Counted from the first letter of the stretch, positions 47,081 to 58,297 are shown. The stretch is DNA of 64,000 bases from CAVRUD01 sp963724285 (GCA_963724285.1 CAVRUD010000012.1:186001-250000), one strand, 5' to 3'. Made by a program: numbers and translations. The notes: generated by a model not told the origin, from the sequence alone.

Positions 47081-48499
47081 ATGGCCGTTTCGTCTGCCAC
47101 CATCGCCACGTCATCCGGCTCGACTTCGCCACTCGCCATCGAACAACTCGGGGCGAGCCTCCGCGGTCAACTTATTCAGCCGGACGATCCCGGCTACGAG
47201 GCCGCTCGTCCTGTCTACAACGCGATGATCGACCGCCGTCCTGCTCTGATCGCCCGGTGCGTCGACGTCGGCGATGTAATGGCGGTCGTCGCGTTCGCCC
47301 GTGACAACGGGGTGACACTGGCGATCCGGGGCGGTGGCCACAATGTCGCCGGTCACAGCACCTGCGACGGCGGGGTCGTCCTCGATCTCGGGTCGATGAA
47401 TGGGATCCGGGTCGATCCGGTCACCCGCACCGCCCGGGTCGAGGGCGGCTGCACCTGGGGTGCTGTCGACCACGCGACCCACGCCTTCGGGTTGGCAACG
47501 CCGAGCGGCATCATCTCGACCACCGGCGTCGGTGGCCTCACCCTCGGTGGTGGTTTCGGTCACCTCACCCGCCACTTTGGCCTCTCCAGCGACAATCTGA
47601 TCTCGGCCGATGTCGTGACCGCCGACGGACGCTTCCTCACCGCCAGCGAGACGGAGCACCCCGACCTCTTCTGGGCGCTGCGCGGCGGAGGAGGCAACTT
47701 CGGCGTCGTCACCTCGTTCGAATTCAAGCTGCACCCGGTGAGCATGGTCTACGGCGGCCCGGTCTTTTACACGATCGACAAGGCCGCGGAGGCCCTGCGC
47801 TTCTACCGCGACTACATGAAGCAGATCCCCGACGAGATGAGCGCCTTTTTCGGCTTTCACCGCGCCCCCGCCGCGCCCTTCATCCCCGAGCACCTCCACG
47901 GGGTGCCGATGGCGCTCATCATGACCTGCTACAGCGGTCCGCTGGAGAAGGCCGAGGAGATTGTCCGGCCGGTGCGCGAGTTCGGCCCGCCTGCCGTTGA
48001 TCTGGTCGGCGAACTTCCGTACCCCGTCATCAACAGCATGTTCGACGCCCTCTACCCGCCGGGACTCCAGCACTACTGGAAGGCCGATTTCGTCGAGACG
48101 CTGACCGACGACATCCTCGACATCCACGCCGAGCACGGCCCGACCGTCCCCGGCGTGCAGAGCGGGGTCCACATCTACCCGCTCTCCGGGGCGCCGCAGC
48201 GGGTCGCGGCCGACGCGACCGCCTTCAGCTATCGCAACGTCGACTTTATCCACAACGTGCTCGCCATCCACGCCGACCCGGCCGTGATGCCCGAGCACAC
48301 CGCCTGGATGCGCGACTACTGGTCCGCCCTCCATCCCCACTCCGCCGGCGGCACCTACGTCAACTTCCTGATGGACGAGGGCCAGGAGCGCGTCCGCGCC
48401 ACCTACCAGGGAAACTACGACCGCCTGGCGGCGGTCAAGGCCGCCTACGATCCTGAGAATCTCTTCCGAGTCAATCAGAACATTCCGCCTAAGGCGTAG
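47081..48499 (+). CDS. FAD-linked oxidoreductase of the berberine-bridge type
   Basis: 472 residues from ATG 47081, AAGGA at 9 nt (GTG 47057 possible). The FAD-binding domain (PCMH) carries the covalent-flavin His in RGGGHNVAGHS and the signature GVGGLTLGGGFGHLTRHFGLSSDNLISADVV; the BBE-type C terminus ends YDPENLFRVNQNIPP. Members oxidise alcohols or reticuline-like compounds using O2. Single covalent His-FAD is expected; the second Cys of bicovalent enzymes is not obvious. Confidence 0.9.
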   Translation: MAVSSATIATSSGSTSPLAIEQLGASLRGQLIQPDDPGYEAARPVYNAMIDRRPALIARCVDVGDVMAVVAFARDNGVTLAIRGGGHNVAGHSTCDGGVVLDLGSMNGIRVDPVTRTARVEGGCTWGAVDHATHAFGLATPSGIISTTGVGGLTLGGGFGHLTRHFGLSSDNLISADVVTADGRFLTASETEHPDLFWALRGGGGNFGVVTSFEFKLHPVSMVYGGPVFYTIDKAAEALRFYRDYMKQIPDEMSAFFGFHRAPAAPFIPEHLHGVPMALIMTCYSGPLEKAEEIVRPVREFGPPAVDLVGELPYPVINSMFDALYPPGLQHYWKADFVETLTDDILDIHAEHGPTVPGVQSGVHIYPLSGAPQRVAADATAFSYRNVDFIHNVLAIHADPAVMPEHTAWMRDYWSALHPHSAGGTYVNFLMDEGQERVRATYQGNYDRLAAVKAAYDPENLFRVNQNIPPKA

Positions 48500-48509
48500 C
48501 GGCAACACG

Positions 48510-48960
48510 GGGTGCCGTGCAGGCGTCGCCCGGGGCAAGAGGTTGCGCCATCCGGGCGCCGACCGGGACCAAATCGAGGCGCCGCGATGGCTCCGCCCGG
48601 GGCCGATCCGGGGCGCCGTGTTGGCCCCGGTCGGGGCCGTTGCGAGGTACCGTGTTGGCGACGACCGGCGGGATGCGTTACGCCGTGCAGGCGTCGCCCG
48701 GGGCTGAAGACCCCGGGCTGACCCCGACCCTGAACCCGGCTGAAAGCCGGCTGCGGCCCGCTCTCGACCGGCGGAGAGACCCGGACACGGCCCCGATGTT
48801 GAAGCCCCCTTATAGGGGGGTTGATCGGGGTAAAGCCAGGGTCTTGAGCCCCGGGCGACGCCGGGACGGCGCCTCGCATTTGCCCCGGGCGACGCCGCGG
48901 CGCGGCGCCCCGCATCGGCCCCGGCCGTCGCCTGGACGGGGCTTCGAGATCCCCGGGCAA
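48510..48960. repeat. Palindrome cluster, family D
   Basis: Starts GCCGTGCAGGCGTCGCCCGG (48511), includes GCCCGGGGCTGAAGACC (48700) with its inverse GTCTTGAGCCCCGGGC (about 48840) and a CCCCCTTATAGGGGGG palindrome (48804). Similar to 16822-17200 and 31690-31975. The apparent open frames in both directions here are by-products of the repeats; the 48500-49066 gap has no real gene I can support. Confidence 0.7.
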
Positions 48961-49070
48961 TGCCTGGACCCCGCCAACCATCTCAACGAGCATCCCAACG
49001 CGCCGGGTTCGGAAGGTCCGAACCCGGCGCGTCCGCGTTCTCTCATATCCGGCACGTGACAATCTGACAA

Positions 49071-49082
49071 CTATATATAGTA
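49071..49082. promoter_or_regulatory. NrdR box 1
   Basis: CTATATATAGTA in the flanks ACAA..TTG matches the NrdR consensus ACACWATATATWGTGT in 11 of 12 core bases. It sits just upstream of the -35 element. Confidence 0.85.
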
Positions 49083-49111
49083 TTGACATCTGATGATCTG
49101 CGCGATATCTT
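49083..49111 (+). promoter_or_regulatory. Promoter of the ribonucleotide reductase operon
   Basis: Perfect TTGACA at 49083-49088, TATCTT at 49106-49111, spacer 17 bp. It lies between and over the two NrdR boxes and 13 bp before the riboswitch. Confidence 0.85.
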
Positions 49112-49114
49112 GTG
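49103..49114. promoter_or_regulatory. NrdR box 2, overlapping the -10 element
   Basis: CGATATCTTGTG matches 10 of 12 core positions of the NrdR box. It is 32 bp (three helical turns) from box 1, the spacing typical of paired NrdR sites, which lets the nucleotide-bound repressor occupy both faces. Confidence 0.75.
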
Positions 49115-49123
49115 CCTCCCAAC

Positions 49124-49322
49124 GGTCCTCCCCGGCCGCACGTCGACAAGGGGAGGCGCAAGTGGGAACCCGGTGAGAATCCGGGGCTGCCCCGCAGCGG
49201 TAAGCGGGAACGACCGCCGTCATACGCACTGGCTCTCCTCAAGAGCTGGGAAGCGACGGCCAGTAGGTCCAACCGGCGCCGTCTCGATGCCGGTTCGCCC
49301 GTAAGCCCGAAGACCTGCCGTT
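49124..49322 (+). ncRNA. Cobalamin riboswitch
   Basis: All conserved elements are present: a CCTCCCC/GGGGAGG helix (P2-like), AAGTGGGAACCCGGTGAGA, CTGCCCCGCAGCGGTAAGCG, GGGAACGACCG, CACTGGC and the B12 box AAGCCCGAAGACCTGCC at 49303-49319. Between 49325 and the gene lie a GTCGCTC/GAGCGAC hairpin (49446-49463) and an 11-bp stem GCGCTGC...GCAGCGC (49581-49607) that could form the expression platform, since the latter is directly in front of a start codon. Binding of adenosylcobalamin should switch the genes off. Confidence 0.95.
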
Positions 49323-49665
49323 GGTCCGCGCCATCCGGGCGCGGAGACGACCCGGACCTCCGCGGGAGAGGGCGACGGGCGAGCGATCGTGGCTGCCACA
49401 GCCGCGCCGTCTCTCCGTCCCCCGTACCTGCTAGGTGGTCCAGGAGTCGCTCGCGGGAGCGACGGTCGGCGATGCCAGTCTGCCCGCGGTTCGGCGCGTA
49501 CCGGTCTCCAGCCGGCGCCGGTCCGCTGCCTCGGCATCCCTGCCTTCCGCCCCAACCCGGTCGCCCGCGTGGCTTAGGTGGCGCTGCGCCTTCCCCGAAG
49601 GCAGCGCATGGGGAAACTACGGATGGTGCAGGAGCGAACGAATCACACGAGTTCGACAGTCAGCG

Positions 49666-52469
49666 ATGCGTCCCGGTCCCGGTTTCCCCGATCTCCCCGG
49701 CGCTCGCATCCGCAAGCGAGACGGACGGGAGGTCCCGTTCGATCGGAGCCGGATCGATCACGCGGTCGAGATGGCCTTCCGGGCCGAGGTCGGTACGCCC
49801 TTCCCCGATCCGCTCCCCGCCGTGGTGGCCGATCGGATCACGGACGTGACCGATGCGGTCCTGGCCGCCCTCTCGTTCTCCCGGCCCGGCGGCACGATCG
49901 CCACCGTGGAAGAGGTCCAGGACGAAGTCGAGCGGCAATTGATGGCCGCCGGAGCGTACTCCGTGGCCCGGCGCTACATCCTGTACCGCGAAGCCCGCGC
50001 CCGTCGCCGCGATGAGCACGCCCTCCGGGTCGTCGATGCGTCCGGCCAGGAACTCCTCGTCGACCGCGCCTTGTTGCGGTCCTGGATCGCCCAGGCCGTC
50101 CAGGGGCAGGAGGACGGCCGGATTGAAGTCAAGGCGCTCGAAGAGGATGTTCTCGCCACGGTCCATCCGGGGATGACGCTCGGCGACCTCGACCGGTCGA
50201 TCGTGCTGGCCGCTCGGGCCCGGATCGAGATCGACCCGGTCTCCTCTTCGGTCGCTGCCCGGGCGCTCCTGCGCGGCATCTATGGCGAGGTCCTCGGCCG
50301 GCGCGTCGCCGTCGAGGACGCGCGGGAGTTCTACCCGTCCGCCCTTGCGAGCTACGTCGAGCAGGCAGCAGAACTGGGGTTGGTCAGTCCCGACCTGCTT
50401 GGGTTCGACTTGGTCCGGCTCGGGGAGGTACTCGTCCCTGAACGCGACCTGAAGTTCGGGTACCTCGGTATCCAGACGCTCTACGATCGCTACCTGATCC
50501 ACTCCAGAGGGCGAAGGATCGAGCTGCCCCAGGTCTTCTGGATGCGGGTGGCGATGGGCCTGGCGCTGAACGAGGCCGACCGCGAAGCCCGGGCGATCGA
50601 GTTCTACGAGGTTCTTTCGACCTTCCGCTTTTGCTCCTCAACGCCGACCCTGTTCAACGCCGGCACCCTCCACCCGCAGCTCTCCTCGTGCTACCTGACG
50701 ACGATCGCCGACGACCTCGACGCCATCTTCGGCTCCATCCGCGACAACGCCCTGCTCTCCAAGTGGAGCGGCGGTCTGGGCAACGACTGGACCCAGGTCC
50801 GCGCCCTCGGCAGCCACATCACCGGCACCAACGGCAAGAGCCAGGGCGTCGTTCCCTTCCTCAAGGTCGCCAACGACGCCGCCGTCGCCGTCAACCAGGG
50901 CGGCAAGCGCAAGGGCGCCGTCTGCGCCTACCTCGAGACTCTGGCACCTCGACATCGACGAGTTCCTCGACCTTCGCAAGAACACCGGCGACGAACGCCG
51001 CCGCACCCACGACATGAACACCGCTGTCTGGGTGCCCGACCTCTTCATGCGGCGCCTGACGGAAGACGGCGTCTGGACGCTCTTCTCCCCGGACGATGTC
51101 CCCGACCTGCACGACCTCTCCGGCCGGGCCTTCGCGGCCCGCTACGCCGAATACGAGGACCAGGTCTCCAGGGGGAAGATCCCGCTGGCGCGGCAGGTCC
51201 GCGCCGCCGATCTCTGGCGCAAGATCCTGACCTCCCTGTTCGAGACTGGTCATCCCTGGATCACCTTCAAGGACCCCGCCAACGTCCGCAGCCCGCAGGA
51301 CCACGATCGGCGTCGTCCACAGCTCCAACCTGTGCACCGAGATTCTGCTCAACACCTCGGCCGACGAGATCGCGGTCTGCAACCTCGGCTCGGTCAACCT
51401 CGTCGCCCATATCCGGGACGGGGCGCTTGACGAGGAGACGCTTGGGGCCACCGTCCGGGTGGCGATGCGGATGCTCGACAACGTGATCGACATCAACTAC
51501 TACCCGATTCCCGAGGCCCGGGCCGCCAACGAGCGCCACCGCCCGGTCGGGCTCGGGTTGATGGGATTCCAGGACGCCCTGTCGATGCTGGGCCTCTCCT
51601 ATGCCTCGGAGGAGGCGGTCGAGTTTGCCGACCGCTCGATGGAGGCCATCGCCTACCACGCCATCCTGGCCTCGACCGGGCTGGCGGCGGAGCGCGGCGC
51701 CTACCAGACCTTCCCCGGCTCGAAATGGGACCGTGGCTTGCTGCCGCTCGACACCATCGCCTTGCTGGCCGAGGAGCGCGGCGAAGCGATCGAGGTCGAC
51801 CTGGGGCCGCGCTTGGATTGGACGCCTGTCCGCGAGGCAGTCAGGGCCCACGGCATGCGCAACTCCAACTGCCTGGCGATCGCTCCGACGGCGACCATCG
51901 CCAACATCGCCGGGGTCTCCCAGTCGATCGAGCCGCTCTACTCGAACATCTTCGTCAAGAGCAACCTCTCCGGCGAGTTCACGGTCGTCAACGAGGCGCT
52001 GGTCCGGGATCTCGTCGCCCTCGACCTGTGGGACGCCGATCTGCGAGACGAGTTGAAGTACTGGGATGGATCGATCCAGGCGATCGACCGCATCCCGGAA
52101 GGGATCAAGGAGCGCTATCCAACCGCCTTCGAGATCGACCCTTCCTGGCTGATCGCCTGCGCCGCCCGCCGCCAGAAGTGGATCGACATGGGTCAGTCGC
52201 TCAACCTGTACATCGCCGCGTCGAGCGGCAAGCAGCTCAACGACATGTACTGCCTGGCCTGGCGCTCCGGCCTCAAAACCACCTACTACCTCCGCTCCCG
52301 CGCGGCGACTCAGGCCGAGAAGAGCACGATCGATATCAACCGGTGGGGTATCCAGCCGCGCTGGATGCAGTCCCGCAGCGCATCGGCCCAGATCCAGATC
52401 AACCGCGTTGATGCTGTCCAGGAGGAAGAGAACGACGGGCCCGATTTTGGCTGCGAGGCGTGCCAGTAG
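49666..52469 (+). CDS. nrdA: Ribonucleotide reductase large subunit (class I NrdA), frameshifted
   Basis: The ATG 49666 is the first in-frame start before the N-terminal ATP-cone (RIRKRDGREVPFDRSRIDHAVEMAFRAE); an alternative start 49608 in another frame would need one more indel. Frame breaks lie near 50945 and 51300; the joined protein is about 934 residues, long because of an extra ATP-cone-like module (about residues 120-215). Catalytic residues are present: Cys in SSCYLTT, N-x-C-x-E in NLCTEI, Cys in AVCNLGSVNL, and a C-terminal redox pair in FGCEACQ. The enzyme reduces ribonucleotides to deoxyribonucleotides with NrdB. Expression is controlled by NrdR boxes and the B12 riboswitch. Confidence 0.9.
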
Positions 52470-52540
52470 GTACGGTGGTCGCTGGGCCGTCGTGATCGTC
52501 GTCTACACGCGCCGGTCGAGGCAGCCACCCCGGTTCATCT

Positions 52541-52661
52541 GGTAGGGGCGGACCGATGTGTCCGCCCGGCTACCGACCAACGAATTCCGCGTTGGGAACG
52601 CCGTTCCCCACCCTGTGCCGCTGGGGTTTGTGGCCGGGCGGACACATCGGTCCGCCCCTAC
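52541..52661. repeat. Inverted repeat, family B-like (29-bp perfect arms)
   Basis: Arms 52542-52570 and 52633-52661 start GTAGGGGCGGACCGATGTGT and are exact reverse complements. It sits between nrdA and nrdB, so the operon transcript would contain a long hairpin here. Confidence 0.85.
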
Positions 52662-52733
52662 GAATCGTTCCTGATTGGCCGATCTCGCCCGGCCAGTCAT
52701 TGTCGAATTGAAAGTTATGGAGGTCTGATCGAA

Positions 52734-53788
<1,055 letters not shown>

Positions 53789-53846
53789 GAGATCGGGAAC
53801 GGTGGCCACCGATCTGCGGGCCAAACAATTGGATACGCCGTCGGCC

Positions 53847-54020
53847 TGTAGGGGCGCATGGCATGCGCCCAGCGGCCAACCGCAATGTGAGGCGTTGGCC
53901 GATCTGGAACGCCTTGTACGCCTGGCACGCCCGACACGCCCGATTTGCCATTACCGCACCAGCGTTCCCAATTCGCACGCCCAGGCCCGGGAACCAGGGC
54001 GCATGCCATGCGCCCCTACA
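53847..54020. repeat. Inverted repeat, family B
   Basis: Arms 53847-53870 and 53997-54020 contain GTAGGGGCGCATGGCATGCG and its complement, the same arms as the inner pair at 35541-35703. It separates nrdB from metE (287-bp gap). Confidence 0.85.
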
Positions 54021-54075
54021 TGATTCCGAGACGGATCCAACGCCCTATCGATCCACAACATCGAAGGAGCACACC

Positions 54076-56367
54076 ATGACCCTGGCAACCATCCCCGGCT
54101 ATCCCCGCATCGGCAAGAAGCGCGAACTCAAACGCTCCCTCGAAGGCTATTGGGCGGGCAAAATCGTCGCAAGAGGATCTGGAGCAGGCCGCACGCGAGA
54201 TCCGGCAGGCGAACTGGGATCCAGCGCGCCGCCGGCATCGACGTCGCCCGTCAACGATTTCTCGTTCTATGATCAGGTCCTCGACACCGCCGCCCTCGTC
54301 GGCGCGGTGCCGGAGCGCTACGGCTGGTCGGGCGAGAAGGTCGACCTCGACACCTACTTCGCCATGGCCCGCGGCCGCGCCGGGTCGGACGGCGTCCGTG
54401 CGCTCGATATGACCAAGTGGTTCGACACGAACTACCATTATCTCGTCCCCGAACTCACCCAGGACCAGCAGTTCCGGCTGGCATCGGATCAGCCCTTCGC
54501 CGCCTTGCGGGAGGCGCGGGATCGCAACGCTGGCGCGACCGTCAAGGTCACGTTGCTCGGTCCGGTCTCGTTCCTGCTCCTGTCGCAGGCGGACGGCGAC
54601 TTCTCCACCCTCGGCCTGCTCGACCGGCTTGTGCCGGTCTACGCCGAGGTCGTCTCTCGGCTGGCGGACCAGGGGGCCGCCTGGATTCAGTTCGACGAGT
54701 CGTGCTTCGTCCAGGACCGATCGGAGGACGAGCTCAGCGCCCTGGGGCGGGCATACTCGGCCCTGGCCGAGGTCAAGGGCGCCGCCAAGCTCGTGGTCTC
54801 AACCGCCTACGGGCACGTCGGCGAGTCTTACCAGACGCTCGCCGGTCTTCCGGTCGATGCGATTGGGCTGGACCTCGTCCGCGGCGCCGCCAACCTCGAC
54901 CTGATTTCCCGCCACGGCTTCCCGACCGACAAGACCTTGATCGCCGGGGTGATCGACGGCCGCAACGTCTGGGCCGACGACCTCGACGCGTCGTGGGCGA
55001 TCCTGGAATCGCTCACCACGTCCGTTCCGGCCGACCGCCTGCACGTCTCGTCCTCGTGTTCACTCCTCCACGTCCCGCTCGACGTGCGGATGGAAGACCA
55101 ACTCGATCCGGAGATCGCCTCCTGGTTGGCCTTCGCCGAGCAGAAGCTGGACGAGATCGTCACGCTGACCAGGGCTCTGGATGGTAAGGACGCGGACGTT
55201 GCCGATGCATTTGCGCGGGCGCGGGAGGTGCGTGCCCGCGCCGCCGCCTCGCCGGTCCGGCGCAACGCGGCGGTGCGCGATCGACTGGCCGCTCTGCCGT
55301 CCGACGCTGACCGGCGGGCGAAGCCGTTCGACCAACGGGCGTCGATCCAGGCCGAGCGCCTTCACCTCCCGCCGCTGCCGACGACGACCATCGGCTCCTT
55401 TCCGCAGACCGGCACTGTTCGCGCTGCCCGGCGCCGCTTCGAGAAGGGCGAGATCAGTTCCTGGGAGTACGAGGGCTTCCTGGAGGCCCAGATCCGGGAG
55501 ACGGTCGCCGAGCAGGAGGCGCTGGGCCTCGACGTTCTGGTCCACGGCGAGCCGGAACGCAACGACATGGTCCAGTACTTCGGCGAGCAGTTGGATGGGT
55601 TCGCCTTTACCCGCCACGGCTGGGTGCAAAGCTTCGGCTCGCGCTACGTTCGCCCGCCGATGATCGTCGGGGATGTCGCCCGGACCGCCCCGATGACCGT
55701 GCGCTGGGCGACCTTTGCCCAGAGCCTTTCCGATCGGCCGGTGAAAGGGATGCTGACCGGACCGGTGACGATCCTCAACTGGTCGTTCGTCCGCGACGAC
55801 CAACCCCGGTCCGTCACCTGTGCCCAAATCGCCCTCGCGATCCGGGACGAGGTCGCCGATCTCGACGCCGCCGGCATCGCCGCGATCCAGATCGACGAGC
55901 CGGCCCTGCGAGAGGGACTGCCGCTGCGGCATGCCGAGTGGGATGCCTACCTCGACTGGGCGGTCCGCTGCTTCCGCCTGGCGGCGGCCGGGGCGCGACC
56001 GGAGACCCAGATCCATACCCACATGTGCTACAGCGCCTTCGGGGACGTGATCGACGCGATCTCCGCCCTCGACGCCGACGTGATCTCGATCGAGAACGCC
56101 CGCTCCGACCTGGCCCTGCTGGGCGTCTTCCGCGACCACGGCTACGATAAGGGCGTCGGTCCCGGCGTCTACGACATCCACTCGCCCCGGGTGCCGCCGG
56201 TCGACGAATTCGTCGCCAACCTGCGCGCCACCCTGACCGTCCTCGCCCCCGATCAGGTCTGGGTCAACCCCGACTGCGGCCTCAAGACCCGCACCCCGGC
56301 CGAAGCCCACGCCGCCCTCGCCAACATGGTCGCCGCCGCCCAAACCCTGCGGGCCGAGATCGCGTAG
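54076..56367 (+). CDS. metE: Cobalamin-independent methionine synthase
   Basis: 763 residues from ATG 54076, AAGGAG at 7 nt. N-terminal folate-type domain (TIPGYPRIGKKRELKRSLEGYWAGK, VNDFSFYDQVLDTAAL) and C-terminal zinc domain (TTTIGSFPQT, HGEPERNDMVQYFGEQLDGF, HTHMCYSAF, VNPDCGLKTR) supply the zinc ligands His, Cys, Glu and Cys. Between 54168 and 54235 two compensating frame changes scramble about 22 residues; the expected EDLEQAAREIRQANWD reads in another frame there. It transfers methyl from 5-methyltetrahydrofolate to homocysteine without B12. It lies downstream of nrdAB, probably in the same B12-repressed block. Confidence 0.95.
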   Translation: MTLATIPGYPRIGKKRELKRSLEGYWAGKIVARGSGAGRTRDPAGELGSSAPPASTSPVNDFSFYDQVLDTAALVGAVPERYGWSGEKVDLDTYFAMARGRAGSDGVRALDMTKWFDTNYHYLVPELTQDQQFRLASDQPFAALREARDRNAGATVKVTLLGPVSFLLLSQADGDFSTLGLLDRLVPVYAEVVSRLADQGAAWIQFDESCFVQDRSEDELSALGRAYSALAEVKGAAKLVVSTAYGHVGESYQTLAGLPVDAIGLDLVRGAANLDLISRHGFPTDKTLIAGVIDGRNVWADDLDASWAILESLTTSVPADRLHVSSSCSLLHVPLDVRMEDQLDPEIASWLAFAEQKLDEIVTLTRALDGKDADVADAFARAREVRARAAASPVRRNAAVRDRLAALPSDADRRAKPFDQRASIQAERLHLPPLPTTTIGSFPQTGTVRAARRRFEKGEISSWEYEGFLEAQIRETVAEQEALGLDVLVHGEPERNDMVQYFGEQLDGFAFTRHGWVQSFGSRYVRPPMIVGDVARTAPMTVRWATFAQSLSDRPVKGMLTGPVTILNWSFVRDDQPRSVTCAQIALAIRDEVADLDAAGIAAIQIDEPALREGLPLRHAEWDAYLDWAVRCFRLAAAGARPETQIHTHMCYSAFGDVIDAISALDADVISIENARSDLALLGVFRDHGYDKGVGPGVYDIHSPRVPPVDEFVANLRATLTVLAPDQVWVNPDCGLKTRTPAEAHAALANMVAAAQTLRAEIA

Positions 56368-56389
56368 ACGCGCCCGCTCCCGGCTCCCG

Positions 56390-56444
56390 GCGGTTGCCGG
56401 CGCCTCCGCTAGGCAGTCTGCCTAACGGAGGCGCCGGCAACCGC
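56390..56444 (+). terminator. Rho-independent-type hairpin after metE
   Basis: 26-bp arms 56390-56415 and 56419-56444 with a single mismatch and a GTC loop; arm sequence begins GCGGTTGCCGGCGCC. No T-run, but its position 23 bp after the stop supports a terminator role. Confidence 0.75.
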
Positions 56445-56553
56445 TGTCCCGAATAGGCAATCGTACGGGCGCGGGGCGCTCCGCCGCGTCATAGCCTCTC
56501 CTCATCGGCAGTGCCGTACGGATGGCCGGACCGAACGACGAGAGGAGACCGAG

Positions 56554-57000
56554 ATGACAGCGGCAACAATGTTCGCGGATCGAGACTACCGGTTCGGACT
56601 GGCGGCGCTGCGGTTCGCCGCCGCGGCGCTCTTTGCCGTGCTCGTGTTGGGCGCGACGATGGGCACGGCGGGCGCAATGGTGACGGTCACCGTGTCCCAG
56701 AGCGAGTACGTCAAAATCTGCAAGAGTACCGGCGGGACCGTCGGCCAGTTACCTGATTACCCTCACGTCGTTATTTGCAGGTATCCCAACGGAGACTACA
56801 GCGTCTGCGAATTCGTCACCATGTCGTGCGAGGACTATTATTCGTTCACGCCTACTCGCCCGTCCGCCACGCACGATGTCGTGGGCGGCGGTGTCGTCCT
56901 GGACGCCGGCGAGACGTCAGGTGAACCGACGCCCACCACGACAACGAGGGCGACGACGAATTCCGGGGCGGTCCTCGTCCGCGACGACGACACGCCCTAG
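56554..57000 (+). CDS. Small secreted protein with four cysteines
   Basis: 148 residues from ATG 56554, GAGGAG at 7 nt. Residues 1-40 form an uncleaved or cleavable signal (LAALRFAAAALFAVLVLGATMGTAGA). The mature part has four Cys (VKICKST, VVICRYPNGDY, SVCEF, MSCED) that can form two disulfides, followed by a Thr/Asp-rich tail. I do not recognise the family. Converges with ispH with a 4-bp overlap of stops. Confidence 0.75.
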   Translation: MTAATMFADRDYRFGLAALRFAAAALFAVLVLGATMGTAGAMVTVTVSQSEYVKICKSTGGTVGQLPDYPHVVICRYPNGDYSVCEFVTMSCEDYYSFTPTRPSATHDVVGGGVVLDAGETSGEPTPTTTTRATTNSGAVLVRDDDTP

Positions 57001-58019
57001 TACGCCGGCACGTACTCCGCGTCTACCGGCCGAATCCCGCCCTCCGGCGCGGCGAATCCCCGCGCCGCCAGGGCGTCGACGACCTCCTGGATGACATCGT
57101 CCGGGGTCGAGGCCCCGGCGGTGATCCCGACAATGCTGGCGGACTCCAGCCACTCGGCCTCGATGTCTTCCGGCCGCTCGATGTGGAAGGAGCGGACACC
57201 CATCTTGTTGCCGACCTCGGCCAGCCGGGCCGTGTTGGAGCTCTTCATGCCGCCGATCGCCAGGATCAGGTCGCAATCGTCTTCTTCGATCAGGCGCTTG
57301 AGGGCGTTCTGGCGCTCGCTGGTTGGCTCGCATATCGTGTTGCAGAGGCGGAACTCCCCCCCCTCCGGCACGACCAGATCTTGGAGTGCGCGGGCAAAGG
57401 CCATCAGCTCGTCGACGTTCTTCGTCGTCTGGCTGACCAGAGCGACCTTGCGCGGCGGCGGCACCTTGCCGTCGCCGCGCTCGCCGCGCCGGGAATTCCA
57501 GGGCAGGTCGGCCATCTTTTTGGCCGCCAGGGCCTTGCTGGTGCCCGACCAGGCGATCACGCTCTTGACCTCAGGGTGGTAGGCATCGCCGTAAACCACC
57601 AGGAAATAGCCCTGGCGGACCAGCTTCTGGGCCAGGCGCTGGACCTTGATCACCAGCGGGCAGGTGGTGTCGACCAATTCCACGTTCGCCGCCGCTGCCT
57701 GCTCCGCCAAATGCGGACCCATGCCGTGCGCGGTGATCGCCACCCGGGCGAAGCCGCGATCGACGGCTTCCGCGACGGACCCGGCCCCTTCGACACCGCG
57801 TAGGCGCAAGCGCTGCACGACCTGCGGGTTATGGATCACGTCGCCGATCGGGGCGATCGGGGAGGCGGTGCTGGAGGCATCCTCGATGATATCGAGCGCC
57901 CGCCGGACGCCCCAGCAGAAGCCAAGCTCGCGCGCGACGACGACCCGGCGCTCGCCAGCGGATGGAGCCGGAATGGTGGCGAGTGCTTGGGCGGGGACGG
58001 GAGCGGTGGCCGTAGCCAT
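56997..58019 (-). CDS. ispH: 4-hydroxy-3-methylbut-2-enyl diphosphate reductase
   Basis: 340 residues from ATG 58019, AGGAG at 8 nt. The three Cys ligands of the [4Fe-4S] cluster are in RELGFCWGV, VDTTCPLV and NTICEPT; the following TSERQNAL and GGMKSSNT motifs bind the substrate diphosphate. The enzyme ends the MEP isoprenoid pathway. Compared with typical proteins there is a short insertion (RRGERGDGKVPPPR) before KVALVSQTTKNVDEL. No other MEP gene is in the window. Confidence 0.95.
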   Translation of the reverse strand: MATATAPVPAQALATIPAPSAGERRVVVARELGFCWGVRRALDIIEDASSTASPIAPIGDVIHNPQVVQRLRLRGVEGAGSVAEAVDRGFARVAITAHGMGPHLAEQAAAANVELVDTTCPLVIKVQRLAQKLVRQGYFLVVYGDAYHPEVKSVIAWSGTSKALAAKKMADLPWNSRRGERGDGKVPPPRKVALVSQTTKNVDELMAFARALQDLVVPEGGEFRLCNTICEPTSERQNALKRLIEEDDCDLILAIGGMKSSNTARLAEVGNKMGVRSFHIERPEDIEAEWLESASIVGITAGASTPDDVIQEVVDALAARGFAAPEGGIRPVDAEYVPAY

Positions 58020-58297
58020 GTAGTGAACTCCTGTATCGCGGCGAATGCCGGGCCGGCAGGCGTATTCCCGCCGCAGCCCACGCGCCGTGGTCAATCACGA
58101 AGTATACCCGCCTACCCCTTCCCGGATGGTAGCGCGATGCCTGGAAGGGCCATCGATACATTGCGAACGTCGGTATCTGTCGCGAATCGCCATTTCATCC
58201 GGAATGGTTCCCTGAAGCACATGATGATCTGTCATCTCCAGTTGCCCGGAATCGGCGTGCACGGATGTTGAGGGAGCGTCATATGGTCGCCGTAGCG

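Noticed and set aside
47111..48538. Minus-strand frame of 475 codons opposite the FAD oxidoreductase
   Set aside because: Shadow of a well-conserved gene in high-GC sequence.
48475..49272. Open frames on both strands in the palindrome-rich gap
   Set aside because: Products are Pro/Arg/Gly-rich translations of repeats, with no SD and no homology; the riboswitch also overlaps them.
55060..56343. Minus-strand frame of 427 codons opposite metE
   Set aside because: Shadow ORF; metE motifs are complete on the plus strand.
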